Origin: Arenibacter algicola
GTDB taxonomy: Bacteria > Bacteroidota > Bacteroidia > Flavobacteriales > Flavobacteriaceae
Length of the DNA stretch: 64,000 bases
Direction: 5' to 3'
Assembly (NCBI RefSeq): GCF_018860365.1
Contig: NZ_JAHKPO010000031.1
Coordinates: forward strand, 62,001 to 126,000
Part shown: positions 48,243 to 57,717 of the stretch, one piece after another
Layout: each line of letters starts with the position of its first letter
How positions within the stretch are numbered: position 1 is the first letter of the stretch
Made by a program: the position numbers and the translations under genes
The notes under the pieces: generated by a model
The model's database searches: none
What the model saw: the letters and a program-made list of their open reading frames with translations, nothing else
Told to the model about the DNA's origin: nothing

Positions 48243-49565
48243 TTACCCGTATACTTCCTTAACAAAGTCTTCGTAAGTAACTTCTTTCGTTTTTAAATTT
48301 GCCTTTTCCTTATAAAGGGTCAAAAGCTTTTGGCTCATCAATTGTTCTGAAAGACGTTTTACCTCATCTTGGTTGGAAAGTACCCTTGCGGCAATATTAT
48401 CCAACTCCTCCTCTTTAGGGTCCAACTGACCAAATTGCGCCATTTGTTGCTTAATAAAGCCTTTTGCAAATTCTTTTAGCTCATCAAACTGTATCTGAAT
48501 ACCGTTTTCTTGAATAATCTTGCCTTCAATTAGTTGGTAACGCAGGCCTTTTTCCGATTTTTCAAATTCTTCGTTCGCTTCTTCCTCGGTCAATTGTTTT
48601 TCCCCGGTCATCTGAATCCATTTGGTCAAAAATTCCGTAGGAAGGTCAAATTTGATGTTGTCTATAAAATGTTCTGTAACATCATTTAATAATTTCTGAT
48701 CGGACTGTTGCTCAAATTGCTTTTCCGAATCTTCCTTGATTCGTTCTTTAAGCTCTTTTTCAGAGGTAACAACATCCTTCCCGAACAACTTGTCGAAAAG
48801 TTCCTGATCCAATTTTGCTGGTTCTTTTTCGTTAATTTCCTCAATGGTGAAAGTAACTTCGATATCTAATTTTTCGGATTTTTCACCATCGATACCCAAA
48901 GAACTGCCCAATAAATAATCCTCTTTGAACAATCCCTTTGTGTTTAAGGTAACTACATCGCCCACTTTTTTGCCCAAAAGACTGTCCAATGCTTTTTTGC
49001 TTTTTATTTTTTCGATCTCGATTACCGTCTTATTGTCTATTTCCTCTGCCTCGTTCTTAAAAACACCGTTTACATCATCCTTTTTTCCAACTTCGGTCTT
49101 GTTGATCAATTTTCCGTATTGCTTTTGAATACGCTCCACCTGCTCATCGACCATTTTTTTGTCGGCAACAATTTTGTAGTGCGTTATGGCTTTTTTCGAC
49201 TTAAGGTCTACATTGAAATTAGGGGCAAGTCCCAATTCAAATTCAAATGCAAATTCTTCAGAATCCCAGTTAAAGTTGTCCTGTTGTTTTGGAAGTGGAT
49301 TTCCTAGAACATCCAATTTTTCTTCTGTAAGATATTTGTTGAGATTGTCTTGTAACAGTTTGTTTACCTCATCTACCAAAACGGCTTTTCCGTATTGTTT
49401 CTTGATCAATCCCATGGGCACCTGACCTTTTCTGAAACCTGGTATATTTGCTTGTTTTCTGTAGTCCTTTAAGATTGTTTCTACCTTATCGAAGTAATCG
49501 TCCTTGGTTACCGCAACTTTTACTACTGCATTTAATTCGTCAATCTGCTCTTTAGTGATGTTCAT
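48243..49565 (-). CDS. tig: Trigger factor
   Basis: 440 aa from ATG 49565 (MNITKEQIDEL); an in-frame ATG 66 bp upstream exists but would add a poor 22-residue extension that overlaps the promoter -7 box. Ribosome-binding signature GFRKGQVPMGLIKKQYG lies near residue 35-60, a PPIase-like middle (about 150-240) seems short and divergent, and a long helical C-domain follows. It is a ribosome-associated folding chaperone in the cytosol. It heads the tig-clpP-clpX group. Confidence 0.95.
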   Translation of the reverse strand: MNITKEQIDELNAVVKVAVTKDDYFDKVETILKDYRKQANIPGFRKGQVPMGLIKKQYGKAVLVDEVNKLLQDNLNKYLTEEKLDVLGNPLPKQQDNFNWDSEEFAFEFELGLAPNFNVDLKSKKAITHYKIVADKKMVDEQVERIQKQYGKLINKTEVGKKDDVNGVFKNEAEEIDNKTVIEIEKIKSKKALDSLLGKKVGDVVTLNTKGLFKEDYLLGSSLGIDGEKSEKLDIEVTFTIEEINEKEPAKLDQELFDKLFGKDVVTSEKELKERIKEDSEKQFEQQSDQKLLNDVTEHFIDNIKFDLPTEFLTKWIQMTGEKQLTEEEANEEFEKSEKGLRYQLIEGKIIQENGIQIQFDELKEFAKGFIKQQMAQFGQLDPKEEELDNIAARVLSNQDEVKRLSEQLMSQKLLTLYKEKANLKTKEVTYEDFVKEVYG

Positions 49566-49600
49566 TTCTATATCTAATTTTACTAAAATAAAATGGGATG

Positions 49601-49631
49601 CAAAAGTAGTACATTTTCTAATCTCCAACAA
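49601..49631 (-). promoter_or_regulatory. tig promoter
   Basis: On the minus strand: overlapping TTG motifs (49626-49631), 17 or 20 bp spacer, TACTTTTG at 49601-49608, then the start codon at 49565. Good consensus fit. Confidence 0.7.
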
Positions 49632-49663
49632 GTTTTTAAATTACTGAATGTCAAAAAGGTACC

Positions 49664-50014
49664 CTAGATATTTTTGTCATCATTTAGAAATGAATAAAAT
49701 ATAGATTGCAGAAAGGAAAGCAAAAGGCTAAAAAGCAATGCCCACCAAATATTATTTACATGAAAGCCATCAATAAAGTAGTCGCCCAAAAGGATAATTA
49801 TAGCGTTGATTATGAGCAGGAACAACCCTAAGGTAAGGATAGTGACCGGCAAGGTTAGGATGACCAGGATGGGTTTTACAATAAAATTCAGCAAACTTAG
49901 AACAATGGCTACAATAATGGCGGTGGTATACGAGTCCACACCCACCCCGGGCAGTATTTTTGCTAAAATAACCACTGCTATGGCACTCAGGAGAATTCTT
50001 AAAATCAGGTTCAT
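49664..50014 (-). CDS. YvlD/phage-holin-4-like membrane protein
   Basis: 116 aa, about four transmembrane helices. It carries the family phrase VVILAKILPGVGVDSYTTAI, IVKPILVILTLPVTILTLGLF and INAIIILLGDYFIDGF. The label holin reflects an old family name; there are no lysis genes near, and these YvlD-like proteins are chromosomal membrane proteins of unknown role. It is upstream of tig on the same strand but separately promoted. Confidence 0.85.
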   Translation of the reverse strand: MNLILRILLSAIAVVILAKILPGVGVDSYTTAIIVAIVLSLLNFIVKPILVILTLPVTILTLGLFLLIINAIIILLGDYFIDGFHVNNIWWALLFSLLLSFLQSIFYSFLNDDKNI

Positions 50015-50168
50015 GTTTTACTTTTTTTGGTTAATGGAATGTTTTTTCAATGAAATTATCCCTTTAAAAGTAAACAATTATTTTGTCTGTTGAGGGGGTA
50101 ATATTCATGGTTTTTACGAATGGGTATAGAATTTCCCTGCAAATTTTATTAAGTAAAAAAGGAATTGT

Positions 50169-50936
50169 CTATTTGATAAATAGAATAGATTTTTCAAAAA
50201 ATTGGGTTGGATTCTCCGCATGAAGCCAGTGTCCGGCCTTGTCTATTGTTTCGACCGTGGCCAAAGGGAAATGCCTTTTTATAACCGATAAATCATTTGG
50301 GGTAATATACTCCGATCTGTCTCCCCTTAAAAAAAGTGTTGGTCCTGTGTAAGTGTCCGTAGATCCTATATTTTCGCCAATTTCTTCCATTTTTTCACTT
50401 AAAACTTCAAGATTGAAGCGGAAACCCAATACCCCCTTTTCTGCCCAATACAAATTCTTTAGCAAAAACTGACGGATCCCTACGTTTTTGATGTATTTGG
50501 ACAATTGTTCATCCGCGTCATTTCGAGAGCTAATATTTTTAATATCCAAGGCGTTTAGACCGTTAATTATATCCTGGTGATGGGGTGGATAAAATTTGGG
50601 GGCAATATCTGCTACAATTAACTTTTTTGTTAATTGGGGATAGCGGCAGGCGAAAAGCATGGCCGTTTTTCCTCCCATGGAATGTCCAAGAATAATGGCG
50701 TCTCCCAAATGGTGGTAGTCCATGTAATGTTTTACATCTTCTGCCAATAAATCATAATTGAACTCGGTGGAGTGAAAACTTTTTCCATGGTTGCGCAAAT
50801 CCAGTAAGTGTACTTGAAAGCCTTCTTCGGCATATTTGGAGCCCATGGATTTCCAATTGTCGGACATGCCCAAAAAACCATGTAGTATAATAATAGGTTG
50901 TCCTTCCCCTAAAATATTGGAATGCAATACCGGCAT
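50169..50936 (-). CDS. YbfF-like alpha/beta hydrolase
   Basis: 255 aa. Oxyanion IIILHGFLG, nucleophile Ser86 in LGHSMGGK, acid Asp in LRGDRSEYI, and His in KAGHWLHAENP. Length and motifs fit small esterases near E. coli YbfF, acting on short acyl esters or thioesters. Its start overlaps the pdxJ stop by one base (TAATG), so it is translated after pdxJ from one message. Confidence 0.9.
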   Translation of the reverse strand: MPVLHSNILGEGQPIIILHGFLGMSDNWKSMGSKYAEEGFQVHLLDLRNHGKSFHSTEFNYDLLAEDVKHYMDYHHLGDAIILGHSMGGKTAMLFACRYPQLTKKLIVADIAPKFYPPHHQDIINGLNALDIKNISSRNDADEQLSKYIKNVGIRQFLLKNLYWAEKGVLGFRFNLEVLSEKMEEIGENIGSTDTYTGPTLFLRGDRSEYITPNDLSVIKRHFPLATVETIDKAGHWLHAENPTQFFEKSILFIK

Positions 50937-51649
50937 TATTTTAATTTGTTTAGGTACATATTAATTACATTTTCCAGGCCTAGATACAGGGATTCGCATA
51001 TTAGGGCATGACCAATGGAAACTTCCAGCAAGTGGGGTATGTTTTCTTTGAAATATTTTATGTTATCCAAACTAAGGTCGTGTCCTGCATTTATGCCCAA
51101 TCCTAATTGATGGGCTGTTTTGGCAGCTTCCGTAAAAGCTACAACCCCCTTCTTGTTTCCTTTGGCATATTCGTGTGCATAGCTTTCGGTATATAGTTCA
51201 ATGCGGTCGGCACCTGTCAATGCGGCACCTTTGACCATTTCAATATTGGCGTCCACAAAAATAGAAGTTCTTATTCCGTTGTCTTTAAACGTGGATATTG
51301 CTTCCTTTAGAAAATCCCTGTGTTTTATGGTGTCCCATCCGGCGTTGGACGTAATGGCGTTAACAGCATCGGGGACTAGGGTGACTTGTGTGGGTTTTAC
51401 CTCCAAAACCAAATCCATAAAAGATTGTATGGGATTTCCTTCTATGTTGAATTCGGTGCGGACCAATTTCTTTAAGTCCCTTGCATCTTGGTATTTTATA
51501 TGTCTTTCATCAGGTCTTGGGTGTATGGTGATGCCTTCAGCTCCAAAATCTTCAATATCTTTGGCTACTTTTAACAGGTCGGGTACATTTCCTCCACGTG
51601 AATTTCTTAATGTTGCAATTTTATTTACATTAACGCTAAGCTTTGTCAT
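50936..51649 (-). CDS. pdxJ: Pyridoxine 5'-phosphate synthase PdxJ
   Basis: 237 aa, normal length. PdxJ joins 3-amino-2-oxopropyl phosphate and 1-deoxyxylulose 5-phosphate to pyridoxine 5'-phosphate. Visible features: [15 protein letters not shown], the [12 protein letters not shown] block with catalytic His/Glu, [12 protein letters not shown], and [13 protein letters not shown]. It is a TIM barrel of the DXP-dependent vitamin B6 route. Overlap with the next hydrolase suggests co-translation. Confidence 0.96.
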   Translation of the reverse strand: MTKLSVNVNKIATLRNSRGGNVPDLLKVAKDIEDFGAEGITIHPRPDERHIKYQDARDLKKLVRTEFNIEGNPIQSFMDLVLEVKPTQVTLVPDAVNAITSNAGWDTIKHRDFLKEAISTFKDNGIRTSIFVDANIEMVKGAALTGADRIELYTESYAHEYAKGNKKGVVAFTEAAKTAHQLGLGINAGHDLSLDNIKYFKENIPHLLEVSIGHALICESLYLGLENVINMYLNKLK

Positions 51650-51672
51650 AGGATTTTGGTATGTTTAAAAAG

Positions 51673-51680
51673 CAAAAATA
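51673..51680 (-). promoter_or_regulatory. Candidate pdxJ -7 box
   Basis: Minus-strand TATTTTTG, 23 bp before the pdxJ start; no -33 TTG at 19 bp, so tentative. Confidence 0.4.
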
Positions 51681-51939
51681 CAAATTAGGCATACCTTTTG
51701 CTGTTTTTATTATGAAGAATTCGTTTTTCAAGCTCGGTTAAACCATTGTGAAAAAATATAGACAACTGGGTTTAAGTGGTTTTTGAGGGCTTTTGGAATA
51801 GAAAGGTTTTGGAGTATTGATAATTTATCGGGATTGTTTTTTAACAGCTCGCAAAAGCTAGGTCTTTTTGTAAATAATACTTTGGAAGATTCGGGTTCTT
51901 AGAAATTTTTATTAGTATTTTGCGTTATAATATGAAGTT

Positions 51940-52596
51940 ATGAACATTCAAAACAACATAATTGTCACATTGCCGATTTTTAAAGTGGGTGATTCCTTGA
52001 AAAAAGTGATCAAATTCTTTAATGAATCTACCTATTCCCATGTTGCAGTGGTAGAAGGGAATGTTTTTATTGGGGTTTTGGGTGAAAATGATCTTGATAA
52101 TTATGAAAAGGACAAGAGGATAGAGGATTATCGATATAACCTGGAAACTTTTTTTGTTAGAAAGGAAACTTCTTGGCTGGATGTCCTGGAAATATTTTCA
52201 AAGAACGAGGCAAACCTTTTGCCCGTCTTGGATGATAATGGCCTTGTTTTAGGGTATTACGACCTTATAGATATTGTTGATGAGTTTATAGATACGCCAT
52301 TTTTTACAGAACCAGGTGGAATCCTCGTCTTGGCAAAGGGTTTAAAGGATTACTCCTTTAGCGAAATTGCCCAAATAGTGGAAAGTAACAATGTTAAATT
52401 GATTGGCGGGTTTATTACGGATATCCGAAACGACGTTATTCAGATCACTATTAAAATAGGTACAACACATTTAAATGAAATTATACAGTCTTTCAGAAGG
52501 TATAACTACACCATACTTTACGGTAATAACGACGATCAATTTATAGAGGATTTAAAACAGAGATCTGATTATTTGGATAAATATCTAAATGTTTAA
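51940..52596 (+). CDS. CBS domain protein
   Basis: 218 aa. Two CBS domains (about 1-130) with STYSHVAVVEGNVFIGVLGENDL and NEANLLPVLDDNGLVLGYYDL, followed by an ACT-like alpha/beta tail (about 140-218; VLAKGLKDYSFSEIAQIVESN). CBS pairs usually sense adenine nucleotides, and here the gene is 5 bp before nadK, so a link to NAD(P) or ATP balance is reasonable but inferred. Confidence 0.9.
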   Translation: MNIQNNIIVTLPIFKVGDSLKKVIKFFNESTYSHVAVVEGNVFIGVLGENDLDNYEKDKRIEDYRYNLETFFVRKETSWLDVLEIFSKNEANLLPVLDDNGLVLGYYDLIDIVDEFIDTPFFTEPGGILVLAKGLKDYSFSEIAQIVESNNVKLIGGFITDIRNDVIQITIKIGTTHLNEIIQSFRRYNYTILYGNNDDQFIEDLKQRSDYLDKYLNV

Positions 52597-52601
52597 CTCC
52601 T

Positions 52602-53483
52602 ATGAAAGTTGCCATTTACGGACTTACTTGCCAGAATAACGTTTTGGATTACATTGTGGAGTTATTGGATGAACTTCATAAAGAAAATGCTGAAATCTAC
52701 TTTGAAAAAGAGTTTTACAGTTTAATTATGGCCAAACGTAATGTGGGCGAATTCTCCATATTTACGGACTCTAATGGCCTTGACGCCCATTTTGATATGT
52801 TTGTGAGTTTTGGTGGCGATGGCACCATCTTAAGGGCTACGACCTATGTTCGTGACCTAGGAATACCTATTGTAGGAGTAAATACGGGCAGACTGGGATT
52901 TTTATCCACATTTAGAAAAGAAGATGTGCGCAAGGTAGTAAAGGAATTCGTTTCGGGGGCATATACCATTGTAGAGCGCAGTCTGGTGGAGGTAAGTGCA
53001 CAATCCGATATTCCTGAATTTAAGATATTGAACTTTGCGTTGAATGAGATTACGGTGAGCAGGAAGGATACCACTTCCATGATTACTGTAGAAACACATT
53101 TGAACGATGAATACCTAACATCCTATTGGGCAGATGGGTTAATTGTGGCAACGCCCACCGGATCTACCGGGTATTCACTTAGCTGTGGTGGTCCTGTAAT
53201 TGCCCCTACTGCAAAATCATTGATACTTACTCCTATTGCACCCCATAACCTAAATGCAAGACCTTTGGTAATTTCGGATGATACCGTTATTAGGCTCAAG
53301 GTTTCCGGGAGGGAAGAAAGTCATTTGGTGTCTTTGGATTCCAGGATAGCTACCGTGGCCAGCGGCAAGGAGATTTTTATTAAAAAAGCTCCATTTACCA
53401 TTAAAATGATCGAATATACTTCCGAAAGTTTTCTAAAAACACTACGAAATAAATTATTGTGGGGCGAAGACAAGCGTAATTGA
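52602..53483 (+). CDS. nadK: NAD kinase
   Basis: 293 aa. It phosphorylates NAD to NADP in the cytosol. Motifs: GGDGT at 71-75 with TILRATTYVRD, NTGRLGFLS, and the second block WADGLIVATPTGSTGYSLSCGGP. It is translated right after the CBS gene (5 bp gap) and lies upstream of porG, a conserved flavobacterial order. Confidence 0.96.
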   Translation: MKVAIYGLTCQNNVLDYIVELLDELHKENAEIYFEKEFYSLIMAKRNVGEFSIFTDSNGLDAHFDMFVSFGGDGTILRATTYVRDLGIPIVGVNTGRLGFLSTFRKEDVRKVVKEFVSGAYTIVERSLVEVSAQSDIPEFKILNFALNEITVSRKDTTSMITVETHLNDEYLTSYWADGLIVATPTGSTGYSLSCGGPVIAPTAKSLILTPIAPHNLNARPLVISDDTVIRLKVSGREESHLVSLDSRIATVASGKEIFIKKAPFTIKMIEYTSESFLKTLRNKLLWGEDKRN

Positions 53484-53575
53484 TTGTTTTTGGGCGACAA
53501 TAAAAAGGAACAAAATCTGTTTATCAAGTGAGAACATGAATGTAATAATTTACTAGTCTAAACTGCTGAAATTGT

Positions 53576-53583
53576 TATATTTG
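53576..53583 (+). promoter_or_regulatory. Candidate -7 box for porG
   Basis: TATATTTG, 16 bp before the porG ATG. At -33 spacing the sequence is TAG rather than TTG, so moderate support. Confidence 0.5.
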
Positions 53584-53599
53584 CAAACTTTTATAAATA

Positions 53600-54286
53600 A
53601 TGAGGTTATTTTTTGCGGCAATTCTTCTTTTCATTTTTAATGAAATAAAGGGACAAACATACGAGATTGGCCTATTTGCGGGTGGAACCAATAATATTGG
53701 GGATGTTGGAAGGTCTAATTTTATTTTACCTTCGGGTCCTGCATTTGGTGGTTTGTTTAAATGGAACAAGAGTAAACGCTATGCTTGGAGGGCCAGTATT
53801 ATTTATGGAGAATTTACAGCGGATGATTCCAAATCGGACATACCGTCCCGACAACAACGGAATTTTATAATGGACAATAATGTTCTGGAGGCTTCCGCAG
53901 GTTTGGAGTTTAATTTTGTGGAATATAATTTACATCGTTTGGGACCGGCCTTTACACCATATCTATATACTGGTGTTACATATTTTAGATATGGATACCA
54001 TTATTTTGATGCGGCGCAATTGCAGGATGTTGGACAGAAAGATGGATCATTTGCTGTGCCTATGACGGTCGGAGCTAAATTAAGAATTAGTCAGTTTTTT
54101 ATTGTTGGAGCTGAAATAGGGGCCAGATATACCTTTACGGATAATTTGGATGCCAGTAATCCTGAAGGTTCCAATTATGAAGAATTTAGATTTGGAAATA
54201 TTTTTAGTGATGATTGGTATGTGTTCTCCGGGGTTACGCTAACGTATACCTTTGGAAGAAAACCTTGCCAGGATTGTTTTCAGTAG
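53600..54286 (+). CDS. porG: PorG-like DUF6089 outer-membrane protein of the type IX secretion system
   Basis: 228 aa. Signal peptide (about 1-18), then an 8-strand-like beta-barrel with YEIGLFAGGTNNIGDVG at the start and TYTFGRKPCQDCF at the end. DUF6089/PorG members belong to the T9SS outer-membrane machinery. The nadK-porG-uppS-bamA order supports this. It connects to the T9SS-exported proteins elsewhere in the window. Confidence 0.87.
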   Translation: MRLFFAAILLFIFNEIKGQTYEIGLFAGGTNNIGDVGRSNFILPSGPAFGGLFKWNKSKRYAWRASIIYGEFTADDSKSDIPSRQQRNFIMDNNVLEASAGLEFNFVEYNLHRLGPAFTPYLYTGVTYFRYGYHYFDAAQLQDVGQKDGSFAVPMTVGAKLRISQFFIVGAEIGARYTFTDNLDASNPEGSNYEEFRFGNIFSDDWYVFSGVTLTYTFGRKPCQDCFQ

Positions 54287-54317
54287 TGTTAAAAATAATA
54301 GTTTGGAAGAATTAAAG

Positions 54318-55034
54318 ATGAAATCATTGCCAAGACACTTAGCCATAATTATGGATGGTAATGGTAGATGGGCAAAAGAAAAAGGAAAATTAAGGGTCTT
54401 TGGCCATGAGCAAGGGGTGAAGACCGTTAGAAGAACTGTGGAGGACTGTGCTAGAATTGGTTTGGAGTTTCTTACTTTGTACACTTTTTCCACCGAGAAT
54501 TGGAACAGGCCCAAATTGGAAGTGGATACTTTAATGCGGTTATTGGTTTCTTCTCTTAAAAAGGAACTGAAAACCTTGAATAATAATAATATTAAGTTAA
54601 ATACCATTGGTAATATAGCTTCCTTACCAAATAGTGCGCATAAGGAATTGTTGGATGTAATGGAGAAAACTAGTGCCAATACCGGTATGACCTTGACGCT
54701 TGCCCTTAGTTATGGGTCTCGGGAAGAGATAAAAAATGCCGTACAACAGATATGTGTCAAAGTTAAAAATAATATAATTTCTCCCGAAAATATTGACGAA
54801 ACCATTATTAATAACCATCTTTACACGCAAAATTTACCAGATGTAGACTTGTTGATCCGTACCAGTGGAGAGCATAGGATCAGTAATTTCTTACTATGGC
54901 AAATTGCATATGCGGAATTGTATTTTATTGATGTATTTTGGCCGGATTTTTCGGAACAGCATTTATTGGAAGCCATTAAAAATTACCAGAACAGAGAACG
55001 AAGATTTGGAAAAACTAGCGAACAACTCACCTAG
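54318..55034 (+). CDS. uppS: Isoprenyl transferase (undecaprenyl-PP synthase)
   Basis: 238 aa from ATG 54318 (MKSLPRHLAIIMDG). An ATG at 54252 would overlap porG by 35 bp; a TTG at 54303 is another option. Catalytic Asp13 sits in MDGNGRWAK; LLIRTSGEHRISNFLLWQ and the RFGKT end are standard. The enzyme builds the C55 lipid carrier for cell wall precursors in the cytoplasm. It is directly upstream of bamA (4 bp). Confidence 0.94.
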   Translation: MKSLPRHLAIIMDGNGRWAKEKGKLRVFGHEQGVKTVRRTVEDCARIGLEFLTLYTFSTENWNRPKLEVDTLMRLLVSSLKKELKTLNNNNIKLNTIGNIASLPNSAHKELLDVMEKTSANTGMTLTLALSYGSREEIKNAVQQICVKVKNNIISPENIDETIINNHLYTQNLPDVDLLIRTSGEHRISNFLLWQIAYAELYFIDVFWPDFSEQHLLEAIKNYQNRERRFGKTSEQLT

Positions 55035-55038
55035 CGAC

Positions 55039-57618
55039 ATGAAAAGGTTCATGTCCCTTGAACTTTTTATTACACTTTTATTCTTAATTTTTACTACAGT
55101 TATCTCGGCGCAGGATACTTCCTATGAAGATGGTAAACGGTATATACTTGGAGGATTGGAAGTTACCGGATTGCAAAGTTACAACGAACAGACTGTAAAG
55201 ACCTACACGGGTTTAAGGATAGGGCAGCCCATTACCGTTCCCGGCGATGAAATTAGCGCCGTCATCAATAAATTATGGGGATTGGAACTGTTTACGGACA
55301 TAAGCTTCTATATTACCAATATTGAAGGTGAGAATGTATTTCTTGAACTTAATATAATTGAGAGGCCAACTCTTTCCAATGTAACCGTTTATGGTGTTAA
55401 AAAAAGAAAGATAGATGAAATCTTAAAGGATACCGATCTTAAAAAGGGTAAAAAGATAACCGAGAGTTTGATCGCCAATTCCAAGAATTATATCCAGAAC
55501 AAATACAAAAAGAAAGGATATCTTAACGCCAAGGTTACCATTGCTACGGCAAAGGATACGACCGATGCCAATACACAGGCTATGGTCATAAATGTTAAAC
55601 AGGGAGATAAGGTTAAGATCAACAATATTGTCTTTGAAGGTAACGAGCAGTTGTCCAACAAACAGCTTAGCAAGGCCATGAAAAAGACCAAGAAAAGAAA
55701 ATTCTACCGTTTCTGGAAGAAGTCCAAATATATACAGGAAGATTATAAAACGGATCTGGTTTCCCTTGTGGACAAATATGCCGAAAAAGGTTTTAGGGAT
55801 GCCCGTATTATTTCGGATACTTTTGTAAAGGTTTCCGACGATCTTATCGATGTGAAGATCAAGGTAGAAGAAGGGAACAAGTATTATTTTGGTGATATAG
55901 ATTTTGTTGGAAATACGATTTATACGGACCGTCAACTTGGACAGGTTCTGGGAGTTAAAAAGGGAGATACCTATAATGGGGTTTTGTTGCGCAAACGTAT
56001 AGCGGATGACACGAAGCCAGATGCAGAGGACCTCACCAATTTATATCAAAATAACGGTTATTTGTTCTCCAGTATAAACCCTGTGGAGATTTCTGCGGAG
56101 AATGATACCATCAATTTTGAAATTAGAATTATTGAAGGTAAAGAGACCTTTCTAGATCACGTTACCGTAATTGGTAATGATAAGACCAATGACCACGTTA
56201 TTTTTAGGGAACTGCGTACAAGGCCTGGCCAACGTTATAATAAATCGGACATCATTAGAAGTATTAGGGAATTGGGACAATTGGGATTCTTTGATGCGGA
56301 ACAGATAAAGCCGGATATCCAAAATCCTGATCCAAATGCAGGAACAGTGGATATCGCATATAACTTGGTGGAAGCTGGCTCCAGCCAGATAGAGCTCCAG
56401 GGTGGTTATGGAGGAGGTGGTTTCATTGGTACATTGGGACTGTCCTTTAGTAACTTCTCCATGAAAAATTTATTTAAAGGGGAGGCTTATAAGCCGGTCC
56501 CCATGGGGGATGGGCAAACCTTTGCCCTGCGTTTGCAAGCCAGTAGGACCTATAGGGTGTATAGTTTAAATTTCTCCGAGCCTTGGTTGGGAGGTAAAAA
56601 ACCGGTAAGGTTCAATATGTCCTTGTCCAGAACACAACAGTTTTATTATAACCCTTATGTAAGTAACAAACCAGATAAAAGCAAGCAGTTTTCCATCACT
56701 GGAATTTCGGCAGGGCTGGCAAAAAGGGTACAATGGCCAGATGATTTCTTTACCATTTCCCACTCTTTGGGGTATCAGTTATACAATTTCCAGGATTATA
56801 ATTTAGGGCTTTTCAATTTCGGGAACGGAAAATCGAACTCCATAGCATACACCCTTGGAATCTCTAGGGATGCTACCGGTGGTGGTCGTATTTATCCAAG
56901 ATCGGGATCCAATTTTGCCCTTACAGCCAAATTTACCCCTCCTTTTTCTTTGTTCAATAATATAGACTATAAGCAACTCAATGAAGATCAGGAAGTAGCC
57001 ATTGAGGAGTTGGATAGTGATGAAATAGAGCGCATAGATCAAGAACGCTTTAGGTGGCTGGAATTCTACAAGGTTAACTTTAAAGGTGATTGGTATACCA
57101 CCTTGGTAGACAAATTGGTTTTAAGGACCAATGCCGAATTTGGATTTTTGGGAACTTATAACGAAGATGTAGGAAAGGTTCCATTCGAAAGATTTTATGT
57201 TGGGGGTGACGGTATGGGTTCCTACACATTGGACGGCAGGGATGTTATTTCTTTAAGAGGTTATGAGAATCAATCCTTAACACCTTATAGTACAGATCCA
57301 TTAAGTGGTGGACAAGTACAGGACGGTGGAGTTGTGTATAATAAATATTCCTTGGAGCTTAGATATCCTTTGACGCTAAAACCGTCTGCTTCCATTTACG
57401 GGCAGGTATTTTTAGAGGCAGGGAACGCCTTCAACAATTTTCAAGACTTTAATCCGTTTGAGTTAAAAAGATCTGCCGGAGTGGGACTACGTATTTTTAT
57501 GCCAGCATTTGGATTATTGGGAATTGATTTTGGATATGGATTTGATCAAGATTATAACCCCAATTCATCCGGACCTAGCGGTTGGCAAACCCACTTCATC
57601 ATTGGACAACAGTTTTAA
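55039..57618 (+). CDS. bamA: Outer-membrane protein assembly factor BamA
   Basis: 859 aa from ATG 55039, chosen because it gives a signal peptide (MKRFMSLELFITLLFLI...SAQ); the frame is open further upstream inside uppS but that is not used. POTRA domains occupy about 25-425, then a beta-barrel with the conserved surface motif GDGMGSYTLDG and closing FIIGQQF strand. BamA inserts beta-barrels in the outer membrane; it is last in nadK-porG-uppS-bamA and followed by two Skp/OmpH chaperones. Confidence 0.95.
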   Translation: MKRFMSLELFITLLFLIFTTVISAQDTSYEDGKRYILGGLEVTGLQSYNEQTVKTYTGLRIGQPITVPGDEISAVINKLWGLELFTDISFYITNIEGENVFLELNIIERPTLSNVTVYGVKKRKIDEILKDTDLKKGKKITESLIANSKNYIQNKYKKKGYLNAKVTIATAKDTTDANTQAMVINVKQGDKVKINNIVFEGNEQLSNKQLSKAMKKTKKRKFYRFWKKSKYIQEDYKTDLVSLVDKYAEKGFRDARIISDTFVKVSDDLIDVKIKVEEGNKYYFGDIDFVGNTIYTDRQLGQVLGVKKGDTYNGVLLRKRIADDTKPDAEDLTNLYQNNGYLFSSINPVEISAENDTINFEIRIIEGKETFLDHVTVIGNDKTNDHVIFRELRTRPGQRYNKSDIIRSIRELGQLGFFDAEQIKPDIQNPDPNAGTVDIAYNLVEAGSSQIELQGGYGGGGFIGTLGLSFSNFSMKNLFKGEAYKPVPMGDGQTFALRLQASRTYRVYSLNFSEPWLGGKKPVRFNMSLSRTQQFYYNPYVSNKPDKSKQFSITGISAGLAKRVQWPDDFFTISHSLGYQLYNFQDYNLGLFNFGNGKSNSIAYTLGISRDATGGGRIYPRSGSNFALTAKFTPPFSLFNNIDYKQLNEDQEVAIEELDSDEIERIDQERFRWLEFYKVNFKGDWYTTLVDKLVLRTNAEFGFLGTYNEDVGKVPFERFYVGGDGMGSYTLDGRDVISLRGYENQSLTPYSTDPLSGGQVQDGGVVYNKYSLELRYPLTLKPSASIYGQVFLEAGNAFNNFQDFNPFELKRSAGVGLRIFMPAFGLLGIDFGYGFDQDYNPNSSGPSGWQTHFIIGQQF

Positions 57619-57717
57619 TATATAGAAATGTGCAATTGTTTTATATGTTAAATGGTTCATTCTAAAATATTTAGTTATTTTGGCACGATATTTTCTATAG
57701 TATAAAAAGAAGATAGC

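Noticed and set aside
49566-49631. 22-residue N-terminal extension of trigger factor
   Set aside because: Overlaps the consensus promoter and is absent from the normal family N-terminus.
49664-50014. Prophage remnant suggested by a holin-family name
   Set aside because: YvlD-like chromosomal family; no phage genes are nearby.
54865-55038. Upstream extension of the bamA frame
   Set aside because: Lies inside uppS and precedes the signal peptide starting at 55039.
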